Positions 30,222 to 39,686 of a stretch of DNA of 64,000 bases are shown piece by piece. Each line of letters opens with the position of its first letter. The stretch's first letter is position 1. This DNA is from Pseudacidovorax sp. NFM-22. Lineage in GTDB: Bacteria; Pseudomonadota; Gammaproteobacteria; Burkholderiales; Burkholderiaceae_C. Below the pieces are notes generated by a model that saw only the letters and a program-made list of their open reading frames with translations, made no database searches and had not been told where the DNA came from. The DNA is taken from assembly GCF_021401245.1 (NCBI RefSeq), contig NZ_JACBFY010000002.1, forward strand, positions 744,001 to 808,000, given 5' to 3'. The position numbers were made by a program, and so were the translations under genes.

Positions 30222-31007
30222 ATGGGGCGCCCGGCCGTGATCATCCAGGACCCCGCCGGGCCGCCGTGGGAGTTCGCCGCGCAGACCGACACCGGTCGGC
30301 TGCGGCGCAACAACGAGGATTCCATCGCCTTCGACCCGCGCCTGGGTCTGGCGGTGCTGGCCGACGGCATGGGCGGCTATGCCGGCGGCGAGGTGGCCAG
30401 CGAGATGGCCGTGGCCTTGCTGCAGGCCTCCATGGGCCGGTGGCTGGCCCAGGCCGGCCACGCGCCCGGCAGCCGGGCGGTCATGAAGGCCCTGCACCAG
30501 GGCATCGCCCAGGCCAACCGTGCCGTCTTCAACGCCAGCACCGTCAACCCGGCCCTGCGCGGCATGGGCACCACGCTGGTGAGCGCCGTGTTCGGGCCGT
30601 GCGGCGCGGTGGTCGGCCACATCGGCGACTCGCGCTGCTACCGGCTGCGTGGCGGTCGCCTGACCGCGCTCACGCGCGACCATTCCTTCCTGCAGGCCCA
30701 GATCGACGCCGGCCTCATGACGGCCCAGGAGGCCCTCGCATCGCCGCATCGCAACCTGGTGACGCGCGCACTGGGCATTGGCGCCGAAGTGGAGGTGGAC
30801 CTGCTGCACGAGCCCGCGCAGCGCGGCGACCTGTACCTGCTGTGCTCGGACGGCCTGACCGACATGGTCACCGACGAGCAGCTCGTCTCGCTGCTGACCC
30901 CCGACATCCCGCTGGCCGACAAGGTCGCACTGCTGATCACGGTGGCCAACGACAACGGCGGCAAGGACAACGTGTCGGTCATCCTGGCACGCTTCGGCGG
31001 CCATTGA
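30222..31007 (+). CDS. PP2C-family serine/threonine protein phosphatase
   Basis: A 261-residue Mn/Mg-dependent phosphatase. All bacterial PP2C motifs are visible: TDTGRLRRNNEDS, VLADGMGGYAGGEVAS, GTTLVSAV, VGHIGDSRCYRLR, LLCSDGLTDMV and NDNGGKDNVSVIL. Such enzymes (Stp, PrpC, PppA) reverse Ser/Thr phosphorylation by Hanks-type kinases. No kinase gene is in the window. It lies between terC and the FHA gene, in the same direction as both. There is no membrane segment, so it should act in the cytoplasm. Confidence 0.93.
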   Translation: MGRPAVIIQDPAGPPWEFAAQTDTGRLRRNNEDSIAFDPRLGLAVLADGMGGYAGGEVASEMAVALLQASMGRWLAQAGHAPGSRAVMKALHQGIAQANRAVFNASTVNPALRGMGTTLVSAVFGPCGAVVGHIGDSRCYRLRGGRLTALTRDHSFLQAQIDAGLMTAQEALASPHRNLVTRALGIGAEVEVDLLHEPAQRGDLYLLCSDGLTDMVTDEQLVSLLTPDIPLADKVALLITVANDNGGKDNVSVILARFGGH

Positions 31008-31104
31008 CCGCCCGTGTCATCCGAAAGGTTGCGGGCCTGCCCGCTCGCGGTTACAAATTGATGTCCTGCGCCTGCGCGCCCGTCCGGTCTGAGGAGTGTC
31101 GGCC

Positions 31105-31764
31105 ATGCCGAAATTGGTAGTTGCCATCGATGGCGTCGTGCTGAAGGAAGTGCCCCTGCTCAAGGAACGCACCACGCTCGGCCGGCGCCCCTACAACGAC
31201 ATCGTCATCGACAACCTCGCCATCAGCGGCGAGCACGCGGTGCTGCACAAGATCGGCAGCAGCGTGTACCTCGAGGACCTGGACAGCACCAACGGCACCT
31301 ACGTCAACTCGCGGGCCATCCGCAAGCAGGTGCTGGAGCACAACGACCTGATCGAGGTCGGCAAGTACAAGATCCGCTACCTGCAGACGGCGGAGATCGA
31401 CGAAGGCGCGCACCTGCGCATGACCGCCACCGCACCGCTGCACGACTCGCGGCCCATGCCGTTGACCGAGGGCGAGACGGTGCCGGCGGCGCTGGAAGGC
31501 GGCAGCGGTGCGCAGGCCTGCATCCGCATCCTCAGCGGATCGGCGGCGGGCCACGAGATCGTGCTGCGCAAGGTGGTGACTACCATCGGCAAGCCCGGCG
31601 TGGCGGTGGCGGCCGTCACCCGTCGCCTGCAGGGCTATGTGGTGGCGCCGGTGGACGGCAGCGCCACGCTCAATGGCGAGACGCTCCAGCCGCGCGCGGC
31701 GGCCCTGCAGGACGGCGACATCCTGGAGCTGGGCGGCACCCGCATGCAGTTCGTGCTGGGCTGA
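31105..31764 (+). CDS. FHA domain-containing protein
   Basis: A 219-residue protein with an N-terminal forkhead-associated domain (LKERTTLGRRPYNDIVIDN, AISGEHAVLH, LEDLDSTNGTYVN), which binds phosphothreonine peptides. The second half (about residues 130-219) keeps an FHA-like beta pattern (CIRILSGSAAGHEIVLRK, TTIGKPG, LQDGDILELGG) but lacks the Ser-x-x-His core, so it may be a degenerate second FHA fold. ATG at 31105 has GAGGAG eight bases upstream, which decides against the GTG at 31096. It follows the PP2C phosphatase gene, a usual partner. Confidence 0.88.
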   Translation: MPKLVVAIDGVVLKEVPLLKERTTLGRRPYNDIVIDNLAISGEHAVLHKIGSSVYLEDLDSTNGTYVNSRAIRKQVLEHNDLIEVGKYKIRYLQTAEIDEGAHLRMTATAPLHDSRPMPLTEGETVPAALEGGSGAQACIRILSGSAAGHEIVLRKVVTTIGKPGVAVAAVTRRLQGYVVAPVDGSATLNGETLQPRAAALQDGDILELGGTRMQFVLG

Positions 31765-31795
31765 GGGCCCGGACGTCAGGGCACCGAGCCACGGC

Positions 31796-33952
31796 ATGGG
31801 ACCAGGAAGGCTGTTGCGCGGCCTTCGGGGCCATGGCTGGCGCATCGCGATCACCCTGCTGCCCCTTCTTGCCGGGCTGGCCCACACGGCAGGGTTGCTG
31901 CATCTGCCTGGCGTGGATCGGCTCGATGCCCAGTTGCAGGACGCCCGGCTGCGCTGGCACGCCCCGCGTGGCATCGACCCCCGCATCGTCATCGTCGACA
32001 TCGACGAGCCCAGCCTGAAGGCCTTCGGCCAGTGGCCCTGGAGCCGCGAGCGGCTGGCCCGCCTGACGCAGGAACTGACGCAACGCCAGCAGGTGCGCGT
32101 TCTGGCCTTCGACATGGTGTTCGCGGAAGCGGATCGCACCAGCGGACCGGCGCTGGTGCAGGCATTGGGCAGCGGCCGCTGGCCGGCCGAGCCGGGCTTC
32201 GACGCCGAACTCGCCCGCCGCGCGTCGGCCCTCGACCCCGACGGCGATTTCGCGCGGGCGCTGGCCGCGTCGCCCGGCCGCGTGGTGCTGGGCGTCCATT
32301 TCGACGGCGAGGCCGGCGCCCCGGACAACCCGTCCGCCGTGTCCCACGTGCAACCGCCAGCGCCGCTTCTGCCCGCCGACGCACTGGGGCCGGATGCCGC
32401 CCGGGTTCCGGCCTGGCCCACGCTGGTCGCGAGCCTGCCCGGCCGGACGACGGGCGCCCGGCCAGGCTTCATCAACGTCGTCTTCCAGCCCGGCCAGGAC
32501 GGGGTGGTGCGCACCGTCCCGCTGCTGGCCCGGCTGGACACCGCGCCCGGCGGCTATTACGAGTCGCTCGCCCTGGCCACCTTCCGGGCCGCCACCGGCA
32601 GCGCGCCACCGGTGCTGCGGCTCGCCACGGCGCCGGGTGCGTCCCCTCGGCTCGTCACCCTGGGGCTGCAAACGGCCAGCGGCCGCCTGGATGTGCCGGT
32701 GGGTACCGACGGCGGCCTCGTCGTCCCCTACCGCCGCCCCGGCGAGGACGCCGGGCCACGGTTTCGCTATGTCTCGGCCCGCGACGTGCTGGAAGGCCGC
32801 CTGCCGCCCGCGGCCTTGCGGGACCGCATCGTCCTGATCGGCGCCAGCGCGGCCGGCCTGCAGGACCTGCGCGCCACACCCATCGCCGCGGCCCTGCCGG
32901 GGGTGGAAGTGCATGCCCATGTGCTCTCCGGCCTGCTCGACGGGCGCCTGCCGCATGTGCCCGACTACGCACCGGGCTATGCCTGGGCCAGCCTGGTCGT
33001 GATCGGCCTGCTGCTGGTGCTGGGTGTGACCCGGCGTTCGGCCGCCGCCGGCTTCGCCATCGGGCTGGGGGCCTGCGGCGGGCTGCTGCTGCTCAATGAC
33101 CTGCTCTATCGCCACGGCGGCCTGGTGCTGCCCCAGGCCGCCGCGCTGCTGGCCGGCGCCACGGGACTGCTGCTGAGCATGAGCTGGGGCTACTTCGTGG
33201 AAAGCCGCAAGCGCCGGGGACTGATGCGCCTGTTCGGCGCCTATGTCCCGCCGCAGCTGGTGGACGACATGGCCCGCGAGCCGCACCGCTACAGCATGCG
33301 CGCCGAAAGCCGGGTGCTCACCATCATGTTCTGCGACATGCGGGGCTTCACCCACCTGGCCGAGCACATGGCGCCCACGACCTTGCAGGCCCTGCTGCAC
33401 GAGGTCTTCACCCGCTTCACCGAGATCGTCAACCGGCACGGCGGCACCGTCGACAAATACATGGGCGACTGCCTCATGGCCTTCTGGGGCGCACCGGTCG
33501 CGCAGGCCGACCATGCCGCGCGGGCGGTGCATGCCGCGCAGGACATCGTCGCCGCGCTGCCCGCGCTCAATGCACAGCACCAGGCGGCTGGTCTGCCCAC
33601 GGTGGCCATCGGCATCGGCCTCAACACCGGCCCGGTGGTGGTCGGCAACATGGGCTCGGCGCTGCGCCGCAGCTACACCGTGATCGGCGATGCCGTGAAC
33701 CTCGCCGCGCGGCTGGAAGGCCTGTGCACGCCCCATGGCGTGCCCATCGTCGTCGGCGAGAACACCCGCGCGCTGATGCCGGAAACGCCCTGGCGCGAGC
33801 TGGGGGAGGTGCAGGTGCGCGGGCGCCAGCGGGGCGTGCGCATCTACACGCCCGAAGGGCCGGCGTCGGCCAGGCCGACTGCCGCCGCTCCGGTGCACCG
33901 GGGGCACCCTGGGGGCCCTCGCCCACCGGCGCCGGCCAGAACTGCAAATTAG
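31796..33952 (+). CDS. CHASE2-domain adenylate/guanylate cyclase
   Basis: A 718-residue membrane-bound class III cyclase. After one N-terminal membrane segment a periplasmic CHASE2 sensor domain begins (RIVIVDIDEPSLKAFGQWPW, INVVFQPGQDGVVR). Three more membrane segments lie between about residues 395 and 470. The cyclase domain contains MFCDMRGFTHLA (metal-binding Asp), DKYMGDCLMAFWGAP (second metal Asp and substrate Lys) and IGDAVNLAARLE. The substrate-selecting Lys and Asp favour ATP, hence cAMP as product. The tail is Pro/Ala-rich. It starts 31 bases after the FHA gene. Confidence 0.92.
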   Translation: MGPGRLLRGLRGHGWRIAITLLPLLAGLAHTAGLLHLPGVDRLDAQLQDARLRWHAPRGIDPRIVIVDIDEPSLKAFGQWPWSRERLARLTQELTQRQQVRVLAFDMVFAEADRTSGPALVQALGSGRWPAEPGFDAELARRASALDPDGDFARALAASPGRVVLGVHFDGEAGAPDNPSAVSHVQPPAPLLPADALGPDAARVPAWPTLVASLPGRTTGARPGFINVVFQPGQDGVVRTVPLLARLDTAPGGYYESLALATFRAATGSAPPVLRLATAPGASPRLVTLGLQTASGRLDVPVGTDGGLVVPYRRPGEDAGPRFRYVSARDVLEGRLPPAALRDRIVLIGASAAGLQDLRATPIAAALPGVEVHAHVLSGLLDGRLPHVPDYAPGYAWASLVVIGLLLVLGVTRRSAAAGFAIGLGACGGLLLLNDLLYRHGGLVLPQAAALLAGATGLLLSMSWGYFVESRKRRGLMRLFGAYVPPQLVDDMAREPHRYSMRAESRVLTIMFCDMRGFTHLAEHMAPTTLQALLHEVFTRFTEIVNRHGGTVDKYMGDCLMAFWGAPVAQADHAARAVHAAQDIVAALPALNAQHQAAGLPTVAIGIGLNTGPVVVGNMGSALRRSYTVIGDAVNLAARLEGLCTPHGVPIVVGENTRALMPETPWRELGEVQVRGRQRGVRIYTPEGPASARPTAAAPVHRGHPGGPRPPAPARTAN

Positions 33953-34124
33953 TGACAACCGATCCTGTGCGGCCCCGACGAACAGGCATACTCGCGCCCC
34001 GGCGCGGCGTGACGGAAGTCCTTTGCGCCGCAGCAACCGACGCCTTAGCCTGCACTGTCCGCGGGCGAGCCGGCCTGCCGCGGTGCCCGCCCGGCTCCAT
34101 CGCCTCCTTTATTCTGAGCTCTTC

Positions 34125-34958
34125 ATGAACAGCCTGCAGGTGCGTGTTCTGGGCTGCTCCGGCGCCATCGCCCGGGGCGCACGGACCACCTCCTTCCTGA
34201 TCGACGACGACCTCCTGGTCGATGCCGGCACCGGCGTCGGCGACCTGTCCCTGGAAGAGATGGCGCAGATCGACGACGTGGTGCTGACCCACTCGCACCT
34301 GGACCACATCGCGGCCCTTCCCCTGATGGTGGACGCGGTTGCCAGCCTGCGCCGCCGGCCGCTGCGGGTGCACGGGCTGCGCGCCACGTTGCAGGTGCTG
34401 CGGGCGCATGTCTTCAACAACCTGGTCTGGCCGGACTTCACCGCCCTGCCCAGCAGCGACGCGCCGCTGGTCCACTTCGTCGAATTCGATGTCGGCCAGA
34501 GCCTGATGCTCGGCCGGCGCGCGCCCAAGGTGGTGGAGGTGCTGCCCGCCGTGCACACCGTGCCCGCCTGCGGCTTCGCCGTGCGGCGCGCGGACGGCCA
34601 TTCGCACTGGGTCTACAGCGGCGACACCGAACGCAACAAGCCCTTCTGGCGCCGGATCAACCAGATGGACGTGGGCGCCCTCGTGATCGAGACCGCCTTC
34701 AGCACGCGCGAGCGCCAGCTTGCCGAACGCAGCCTGCACCTGTCGCCCCCCACCTTGGTGGAAGAGCTGGCACAGATGTCCCCCATGGCCCGCTACCCCG
34801 TCTACGTGACGCACACCAAGCCCGCCGCGGCCACCGAGATCATGGCCGAGGTCAACGCCCTGGTCGGGCAGTTGCGGCTGTGGGACCGGATCGAACTGCG
34901 TTGGCTGGAGGCGGGGCAGACGATCGAGGTGCACGGCGCGGGGCATCCGCGCGGCTGA
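34125..34958 (+). CDS. MBL-fold hydrolase, cyclic-nucleotide phosphodiesterase-like
   Basis: A 277-residue metallo-beta-lactamase-fold protein. The metal site is [15 protein letters not shown], with further ligands in [16 protein letters not shown] and VYVTHTK. The opening VRVLGCSGA and the spacing resemble class II 3',5'-cyclic-nucleotide phosphodiesterases, although the residues after HSHLDH deviate from the strict family pattern. RNase Z-like or other MBL hydrolases remain possible. Its place 172 bases after the adenylate cyclase supports a role in cAMP removal. ATG at 34125 fits the start of the fold. Confidence 0.75.
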   Translation: MNSLQVRVLGCSGAIARGARTTSFLIDDDLLVDAGTGVGDLSLEEMAQIDDVVLTHSHLDHIAALPLMVDAVASLRRRPLRVHGLRATLQVLRAHVFNNLVWPDFTALPSSDAPLVHFVEFDVGQSLMLGRRAPKVVEVLPAVHTVPACGFAVRRADGHSHWVYSGDTERNKPFWRRINQMDVGALVIETAFSTRERQLAERSLHLSPPTLVEELAQMSPMARYPVYVTHTKPAAATEIMAEVNALVGQLRLWDRIELRWLEAGQTIEVHGAGHPRG

Positions 34959-35098
34959 GGCCCGCAGGACGGCCTGGGCGGGGGCGTGCGGGGCGACCAA
35001 AGCTGTCACCGCGGGTGACTCTGACGTTTTTGTCACTCGGAAACAGTTGTTTACAAACAAGAAGTGTCAGACCGTGTGGCCTAAGTGTGAACTTTTGG

Positions 35099-35112
35099 GC
35101 ACATTCGACGCC
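35099..35112 (+). promoter_or_regulatory. possible sigma-54 promoter of pilA
   Basis: GGCACATTCGACGC provides the invariant GG-N10-GC spacing of a -24/-12 promoter, within TTTTGGGCACATTCG. The -24 half is good (GGCAC) and the -12 half weak (CGC for TGC). It would give a leader of about 70 bases. Type IV pilin genes are often RpoN/PilR-dependent. Two further inverted repeats lie upstream, TTGTTTACAAACAA at 35047-35060 and TGAC/GTCA near 35021, possible activator sites. Confidence 0.4.
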
Positions 35113-35193
35113 GGCAGCCGCATGGCACGCGGTCTGCAAAGAGAAGGCACGACCGGGGCAGTACCCGGACCGCTTTCAACCTGGAGTCTGACC

Positions 35194-35652
35194 ATGAACC
35201 GTCGCACCATCGCCCGCACCGCCCAGAAGGGCTTCACCCTTATCGAACTGATGATCGTCGTGGCGATCATCGGCATCCTGGCCGCCGTCGCGCTGCCCGC
35301 CTACCAGGACTACACCGTGCGTGCACGGGTGTCGGAAGCGCTGGTGATGGCCTCGGCTGCGAAGACGGGCGTTTCCGAAAATGCCGCCAACGGCGCAACG
35401 ACGCTGGATCTGGGCGTCACGACCATCAGTTCGGCAACCAGCAACGTCTCCACGCTGACGGTCTCGGGCTCGAGCGGTGTTATTTCCATCGTTACGACCT
35501 CGCGCGCTGGCGGTGTGACGCTGACGCTCACCCCCTCCTCTGGAACTGCAGCCCTGTCTGCAGGCACCCTTCCCACCACGCCCATCACGTGGAAGTGCGC
35601 CGTCTCGACCAACACCAACAACAAGTACGTTCCGTCAGAGTGCCGCATCTGA
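35194..35652 (+). CDS. pilA: type IV pilin
   Basis: A 152-residue type IVa major pilin. A 12-residue leader ends at the prepilin peptidase site [19 protein letters not shown] with the invariant Glu at mature position 5. A helix follows ([20 protein letters not shown]). The C-terminal domain is Thr/Ser-rich and has two cysteines (WKCAV and SECRI) that can close the usual disulfide loop. Base composition is lower in GC than neighbouring genes. A strong terminator follows, so it is transcribed alone or with limited read-through into the next two genes. Confidence 0.95.
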   Translation: MNRRTIARTAQKGFTLIELMIVVAIIGILAAVALPAYQDYTVRARVSEALVMASAAKTGVSENAANGATTLDLGVTTISSATSNVSTLTVSGSSGVISIVTTSRAGGVTLTLTPSSGTAALSAGTLPTTPITWKCAVSTNTNNKYVPSECRI

Positions 35653-35670
35653 CGATTTCAGTCAGCAACA

Positions 35671-35700
35671 AAGGCCGTTTCGACGGCCTTTTTTATTTTT
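35671..35700 (+). terminator. rho-independent terminator of pilA
   Basis: AAGGCCG and CGGCCTT form a seven-base stem around a short loop (TTTCGA), followed by TTTTTTATTTTT. This is the clearest intrinsic terminator in the window. The next gene begins only five bases after the T run. Confidence 0.9.
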
Positions 35701-35704
35701 CACA

Positions 35705-37726
35705 ATGCGCCCTGTATCAAGAAAAATCTACGCTGGAACGATGGGGTTCCTGCTTTTCCTGACGGTAATCTGGACATTGATTGCTGGCAAGGATCTGAAT
35801 TTCGACTTCAGGAACTACCACCTTTATTCCGCCTATGCATTCCTGCACGACCGGCTGGCGACGGATTATTTTCCCGCCGCGGTGAGCGGCTATCTCAACC
35901 CTCTCGCCGAAGTCCCGATCTATGCCATGATCATGGGAGGATGGGATGACCGCCTCATCGCGCTCGTCCTGGCGCTGTCTCATTTTCCGGTTTTTTTGTT
36001 TGTCTGGAAGATTGCGGAACTGATCACGGTAGACAGCAAGATCAATCAGGCTCACGCCTGCGTCGCCGCCACTGTCCTGGCATTTCTTTCTCCGATCCAG
36101 CTGACGACCCTCAGCAACTCCTTTGCAGATCCGACCGCCGGCCTCTTCACAATCGCCGGAATTTATCTTCTGCTCCGATCGACCACGCAGACCAGACACC
36201 GCGTCGTCCTGCTTGCGGGCGTCATGTTCGGTGTCGGTGCAGGATTGAAGCTCACCAATCTGGTGCTGATTCCCGGGGCCTTCATCGCCTTGCTTTTTTT
36301 GCCGGGACCTCGCGGCTCCAAACTGAAGCTTTCGCTCGTTCTTGCCGCCGGTTGCGCGCTGGGTTTTCTGATCACGAATGGATGGTGGGCCGCAAAGCTC
36401 TACGCCTACTTCGGGAATCCCATTTTTCCGCTGTACAACAGTCTTTTCAAATCTCCGGATTTCATCGACAGCAATTTCTCCGACCGCCGCATGCTGATCT
36501 ATGGCGCTTGGACGTGGCTGGTGCTGCCATTTTCAATGCTGCGCAGCGGCACGATGATCTATTCGGAGAATTCAGCACCTGATCTCAGGCTCTTTCTCCT
36601 GGTGCTGAGCTTCGCTGGCGCCATGGCGGTCTTCTTGTTCCGGAAGATCAGGGCACGAGCGCCGGTCCAGGGAAGTCGTGTCGAACCGCCTCCGGTGGCG
36701 CGCAAGATCTTCCTGGTCTATTTCGCCGTGTCGTACCTCCTGTGGGGCACCTTGAGTGGAATAGGTCGGTATGCCTATGTGCTTTGGGTTCTCGTCGGGC
36801 CCCTGCTCGTGGGCGTCATGGCGGCGCACTGGCCCCAGGCACTGACGAGAGTCTCCCTGGGGGTGGCCGTGGTCATCCAGGTCGTTGTGCTATTTTTGAA
36901 CGGCAATCTGTATTGGTCCGCCCATTACTGGAGCGGGAAATGGCTCGACCTGGAAATACCTGAATCCCTGAAGAACGAGCCAGCCACCTATCTTCTCCAC
37001 GGCGTGCAAAGCAACTCGTTCATTGCGCCCTACCTTCATCCGGACTCCCGCTTTTCAAACTTCACCGGGCAGTACGTCCAGCCCCTCGGGGCCGGCATGA
37101 GCGAGAAGATGCGCACATTCCTGAGCGATACCCAACATCCGGTGCGGCTGGTGTTCGAGGCCAACTACGCACCGGGCGTCAATGCACTGACATTGGATTC
37201 CAATTCGGACAAGGAAATCAACAGCTTTCTTTCGGGATACGGGTTCCGACTCAAGAATCTGGAATGCAAGATGATCTTGCTGAAAGGCAGCCCGCTGGAA
37301 AAGACGTTGTCTGGCGTCGGCTGGGTCCCTCCGACATTGCAGAAGAGGGACGAAAACATATCTGCCGTGATGTGGGTATGTGACCTCGAGCGACTGCCTG
37401 CCCCCGAGTTGGAGAAAGCACTTCAGGAATATCGGACGATCGACAAGGTGTTCGACAGCATCGAAGACGCCTGCGGGCGGGCGCTGGATCCTCATCGCAT
37501 ACAGACCGTTCGCTCATCGACCGGATGGTTCAGGAATTATTTCAACACGGTCACGGTATTGATGGTGAAGAATGACGAGATCCTGGTCCATCCCAACCTG
37601 TCGATGCTGACGTTTCCCTTGGGAAAACTCAGCGAATGGTCAGGCAAAAAGGTGGAATGCCCCGACATCCTGAAGCATGTACGGGAAGCGGATTTCAAGT
37701 TGACACCCGCCGAGCCAGAGAATTGA
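35705..37726 (+). CDS. GT-C-like polytopic membrane protein, probable glycosyltransferase
   Basis: A 673-residue protein with about ten membrane segments in the first 400 residues and a soluble C-terminal half. The first periplasmic loop holds the acidic DFRNYHLYSAYAFLHDR, a pattern of GT-C glycosyltransferases that use lipid-linked sugars. No close family is recognised with certainty. ATG at 35705 follows the terminator T run with no Shine-Dalgarno; ATG at 35741 (MGFLLFLT) is a possible alternative. GC is clearly lower than in flanking genes. Its position between a pilin and a PglL-like ligase suggests pilin glycosylation. Confidence 0.6.
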   Translation: MRPVSRKIYAGTMGFLLFLTVIWTLIAGKDLNFDFRNYHLYSAYAFLHDRLATDYFPAAVSGYLNPLAEVPIYAMIMGGWDDRLIALVLALSHFPVFLFVWKIAELITVDSKINQAHACVAATVLAFLSPIQLTTLSNSFADPTAGLFTIAGIYLLLRSTTQTRHRVVLLAGVMFGVGAGLKLTNLVLIPGAFIALLFLPGPRGSKLKLSLVLAAGCALGFLITNGWWAAKLYAYFGNPIFPLYNSLFKSPDFIDSNFSDRRMLIYGAWTWLVLPFSMLRSGTMIYSENSAPDLRLFLLVLSFAGAMAVFLFRKIRARAPVQGSRVEPPPVARKIFLVYFAVSYLLWGTLSGIGRYAYVLWVLVGPLLVGVMAAHWPQALTRVSLGVAVVIQVVVLFLNGNLYWSAHYWSGKWLDLEIPESLKNEPATYLLHGVQSNSFIAPYLHPDSRFSNFTGQYVQPLGAGMSEKMRTFLSDTQHPVRLVFEANYAPGVNALTLDSNSDKEINSFLSGYGFRLKNLECKMILLKGSPLEKTLSGVGWVPPTLQKRDENISAVMWVCDLERLPAPELEKALQEYRTIDKVFDSIEDACGRALDPHRIQTVRSSTGWFRNYFNTVTVLMVKNDEILVHPNLSMLTFPLGKLSEWSGKKVECPDILKHVREADFKLTPAEPEN

Positions 37727-37753
37727 TCACCGTGCTGTGAGGAGCAACCACCG

Positions 37754-39532
37754 TTGGGATTGAAAGGGATCGGGCGACCACTCTTCCTCGCGTCGTCATT
37801 GACTCTGTGCCTGGTCTCAGGGTACGGATTCGGCCCATCCACTTCGGCCGTGCAGCAGCTGGCAACATGGCTGTTGATCGGGGTTCATCTTTTTCTTCAG
37901 CAACCCCGCGCCATTCCGAAGCGGGTTTGGGCATGGCTGGCCACCGTCGGCCTGCTGCTCATTGCCGTCTCCGGGCGCGAAGGGCCGGTCTTGTTGCCGC
38001 CCACGCTGGCCGTGGCCTTCGCCGGTGCTGCCGCCCTCCTCGGTGCAAATTCGACCCGTTCGGTCGAGCGGACCGGCGTCCACGAACCGCGAAAGTGGCT
38101 CGCCTTCGGACTGATCCTCGCAGCCTGCCTGAACGCCGCCGCAGGCCTCCTCCAGTACCACGGCCTCGCCACCCCGCTGCGCCCGTGGGTCGCCGTCCCC
38201 ATCGAACCCATCGGCATGGCCTACGGCAACCTGCGCCAGCGCAACCAGTTCGCCACGCTGCTGAGCATGGGGCTCGTGGCCCTGCTCTGGGCGCATGGCC
38301 GGGCGGGCCCCCGCGGACGGCACGTGCTGATGGCGGCTGGCGCCTTGCTCGTCGCGGGCCTGGCCGCTTCCACGTCCCGCACCGGATTGCTGCAGTTGGG
38401 CGTCATCGCCGCCGTGGGCGGGTGGATGGCATGGCACGAACGCGGGCCGGTCGAACCCGGCGCCGTGGCGCAAGGAGCCGCCCGGCAGCCATTGCTGCCG
38501 CACCCGGGGTGGTTCCTGGGCGCCCTGGCGCTCTACGCCCTGCTGTCCTGGGCGCTGCCCTGGTCGGCCGTCATGGTCGCGTCGTTCTTGGCAGGCGGCG
38601 GGAGCGCCGGGGCCGACGTCCAGGGCATGCTCACCCGGCTGCGCGAAGGCGCGCCGCCCGGCCACAGCCGCTGGCTGCTGTGGCACAACGTGCTGTGGCT
38701 GATCGCCCAGCGGCCCTGGACGGGCTGGGGCTGGGGCCAGCTCAGCCTCGCGCACTACCTGGCCGAATACCCGGGCCCGCGCTTCGTCGAGATCCTGGAC
38801 AACGCCCACAACCTGCCGCTGCATCTGGCGGTGGAGCTCGGCATTCCGGCCGCGGTGCTGATCTGCGGCGGCTTCCTGTGGATGGTGGCGGCGGCCCGGC
38901 CCTGGCAGGAGCGCGATCCCGCCCGGCTGATGGCCTGGGGCGTGCTGGCCATGATCGTGCTGCACAGCCTGGTCGAATATCCGCTGTGGTACGGGCCCTT
39001 CCAGCTCGTGTTCGGGCTGTGCCTGGGAATGCTCTGGCCCGGCCGCAGGCGCGCCTGTGACGTGCCGCACGACGCCGGCACCGCGTCGATCGCCGTCCTG
39101 CAGCGCCAGGCAGCCCGCGCGCGGTGGGCCGCCCGCCTGACGGCGGCGGCCCTGCTCGCCGTCGTCGCCTACGCGGGCTGGAGCTACGTGCGCGTCAGCC
39201 AGCCCTTCCTTCCGGCGGCAGAGCGGCTCGCCGGCTGGCGTGACGATCCACTCGCGCCGCTGGATCCGGACGGCCGGGACTGGCTCTTCGCCCGGCAGGC
39301 GCGCTTTGCGGAACTGGCGCTGACGCCCCTGACACCCCAGACGGCCGCGCGCGTGCATGCACTCGCCCGGGCCACGCTGGCCTTCTCGCCGGAGCCGCGC
39401 GTGGTGGTCAAGCTGATCGACAGCGCGCGCCTGCTGGGGCTGGAGCAGGAGGCGCAGTTCCACCTGGAGCGCCTGCGCGTGGTCTACCCCGAGGCCTACG
39501 CGCGTTGGCTGGCCGGAAAGCCGCCCACCTAA
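37754..39532 (+). CDS. PglL/TfpO-like O-oligosaccharyltransferase (Wzy_C family)
   Basis: A 592-residue membrane protein with about 11 membrane segments. The central region [27 protein letters not shown], the long periplasmic loop with GWGWGQ and [15 protein letters not shown], and SLVEYPLWY are the recognisable features of PglL-type O-linking ligases and Wzy_C-domain proteins. A soluble tail of about 110 residues follows. Translation starts at TTG 37754, with GAGGAG nine bases upstream. It follows the GT-C-like gene by 27 bases, and pilA lies upstream, so the pilin is the likely acceptor. The first 250 bases are lower in GC, the rest is GC-rich. Confidence 0.8.
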   Translation: MGLKGIGRPLFLASSLTLCLVSGYGFGPSTSAVQQLATWLLIGVHLFLQQPRAIPKRVWAWLATVGLLLIAVSGREGPVLLPPTLAVAFAGAAALLGANSTRSVERTGVHEPRKWLAFGLILAACLNAAAGLLQYHGLATPLRPWVAVPIEPIGMAYGNLRQRNQFATLLSMGLVALLWAHGRAGPRGRHVLMAAGALLVAGLAASTSRTGLLQLGVIAAVGGWMAWHERGPVEPGAVAQGAARQPLLPHPGWFLGALALYALLSWALPWSAVMVASFLAGGGSAGADVQGMLTRLREGAPPGHSRWLLWHNVLWLIAQRPWTGWGWGQLSLAHYLAEYPGPRFVEILDNAHNLPLHLAVELGIPAAVLICGGFLWMVAAARPWQERDPARLMAWGVLAMIVLHSLVEYPLWYGPFQLVFGLCLGMLWPGRRRACDVPHDAGTASIAVLQRQAARARWAARLTAAALLAVVAYAGWSYVRVSQPFLPAAERLAGWRDDPLAPLDPDGRDWLFARQARFAELALTPLTPQTAARVHALARATLAFSPEPRVVVKLIDSARLLGLEQEAQFHLERLRVVYPEAYARWLAGKPPT

Positions 39533-39686
39533 CCGGGCGCGGTGCGGTATGGCGCGGCGCGGCAGCCCGGCGTGCTGCCAGGGCCAGGCGGCCGGTCAGC
39601 TCGGCCGGCCGTCGCCCCTCCGGCGACCACCTCCACCCGAGTCCCCGCCCGGGCAGCGCCCACCGCGGCCAAGGGACAATCGCCGG

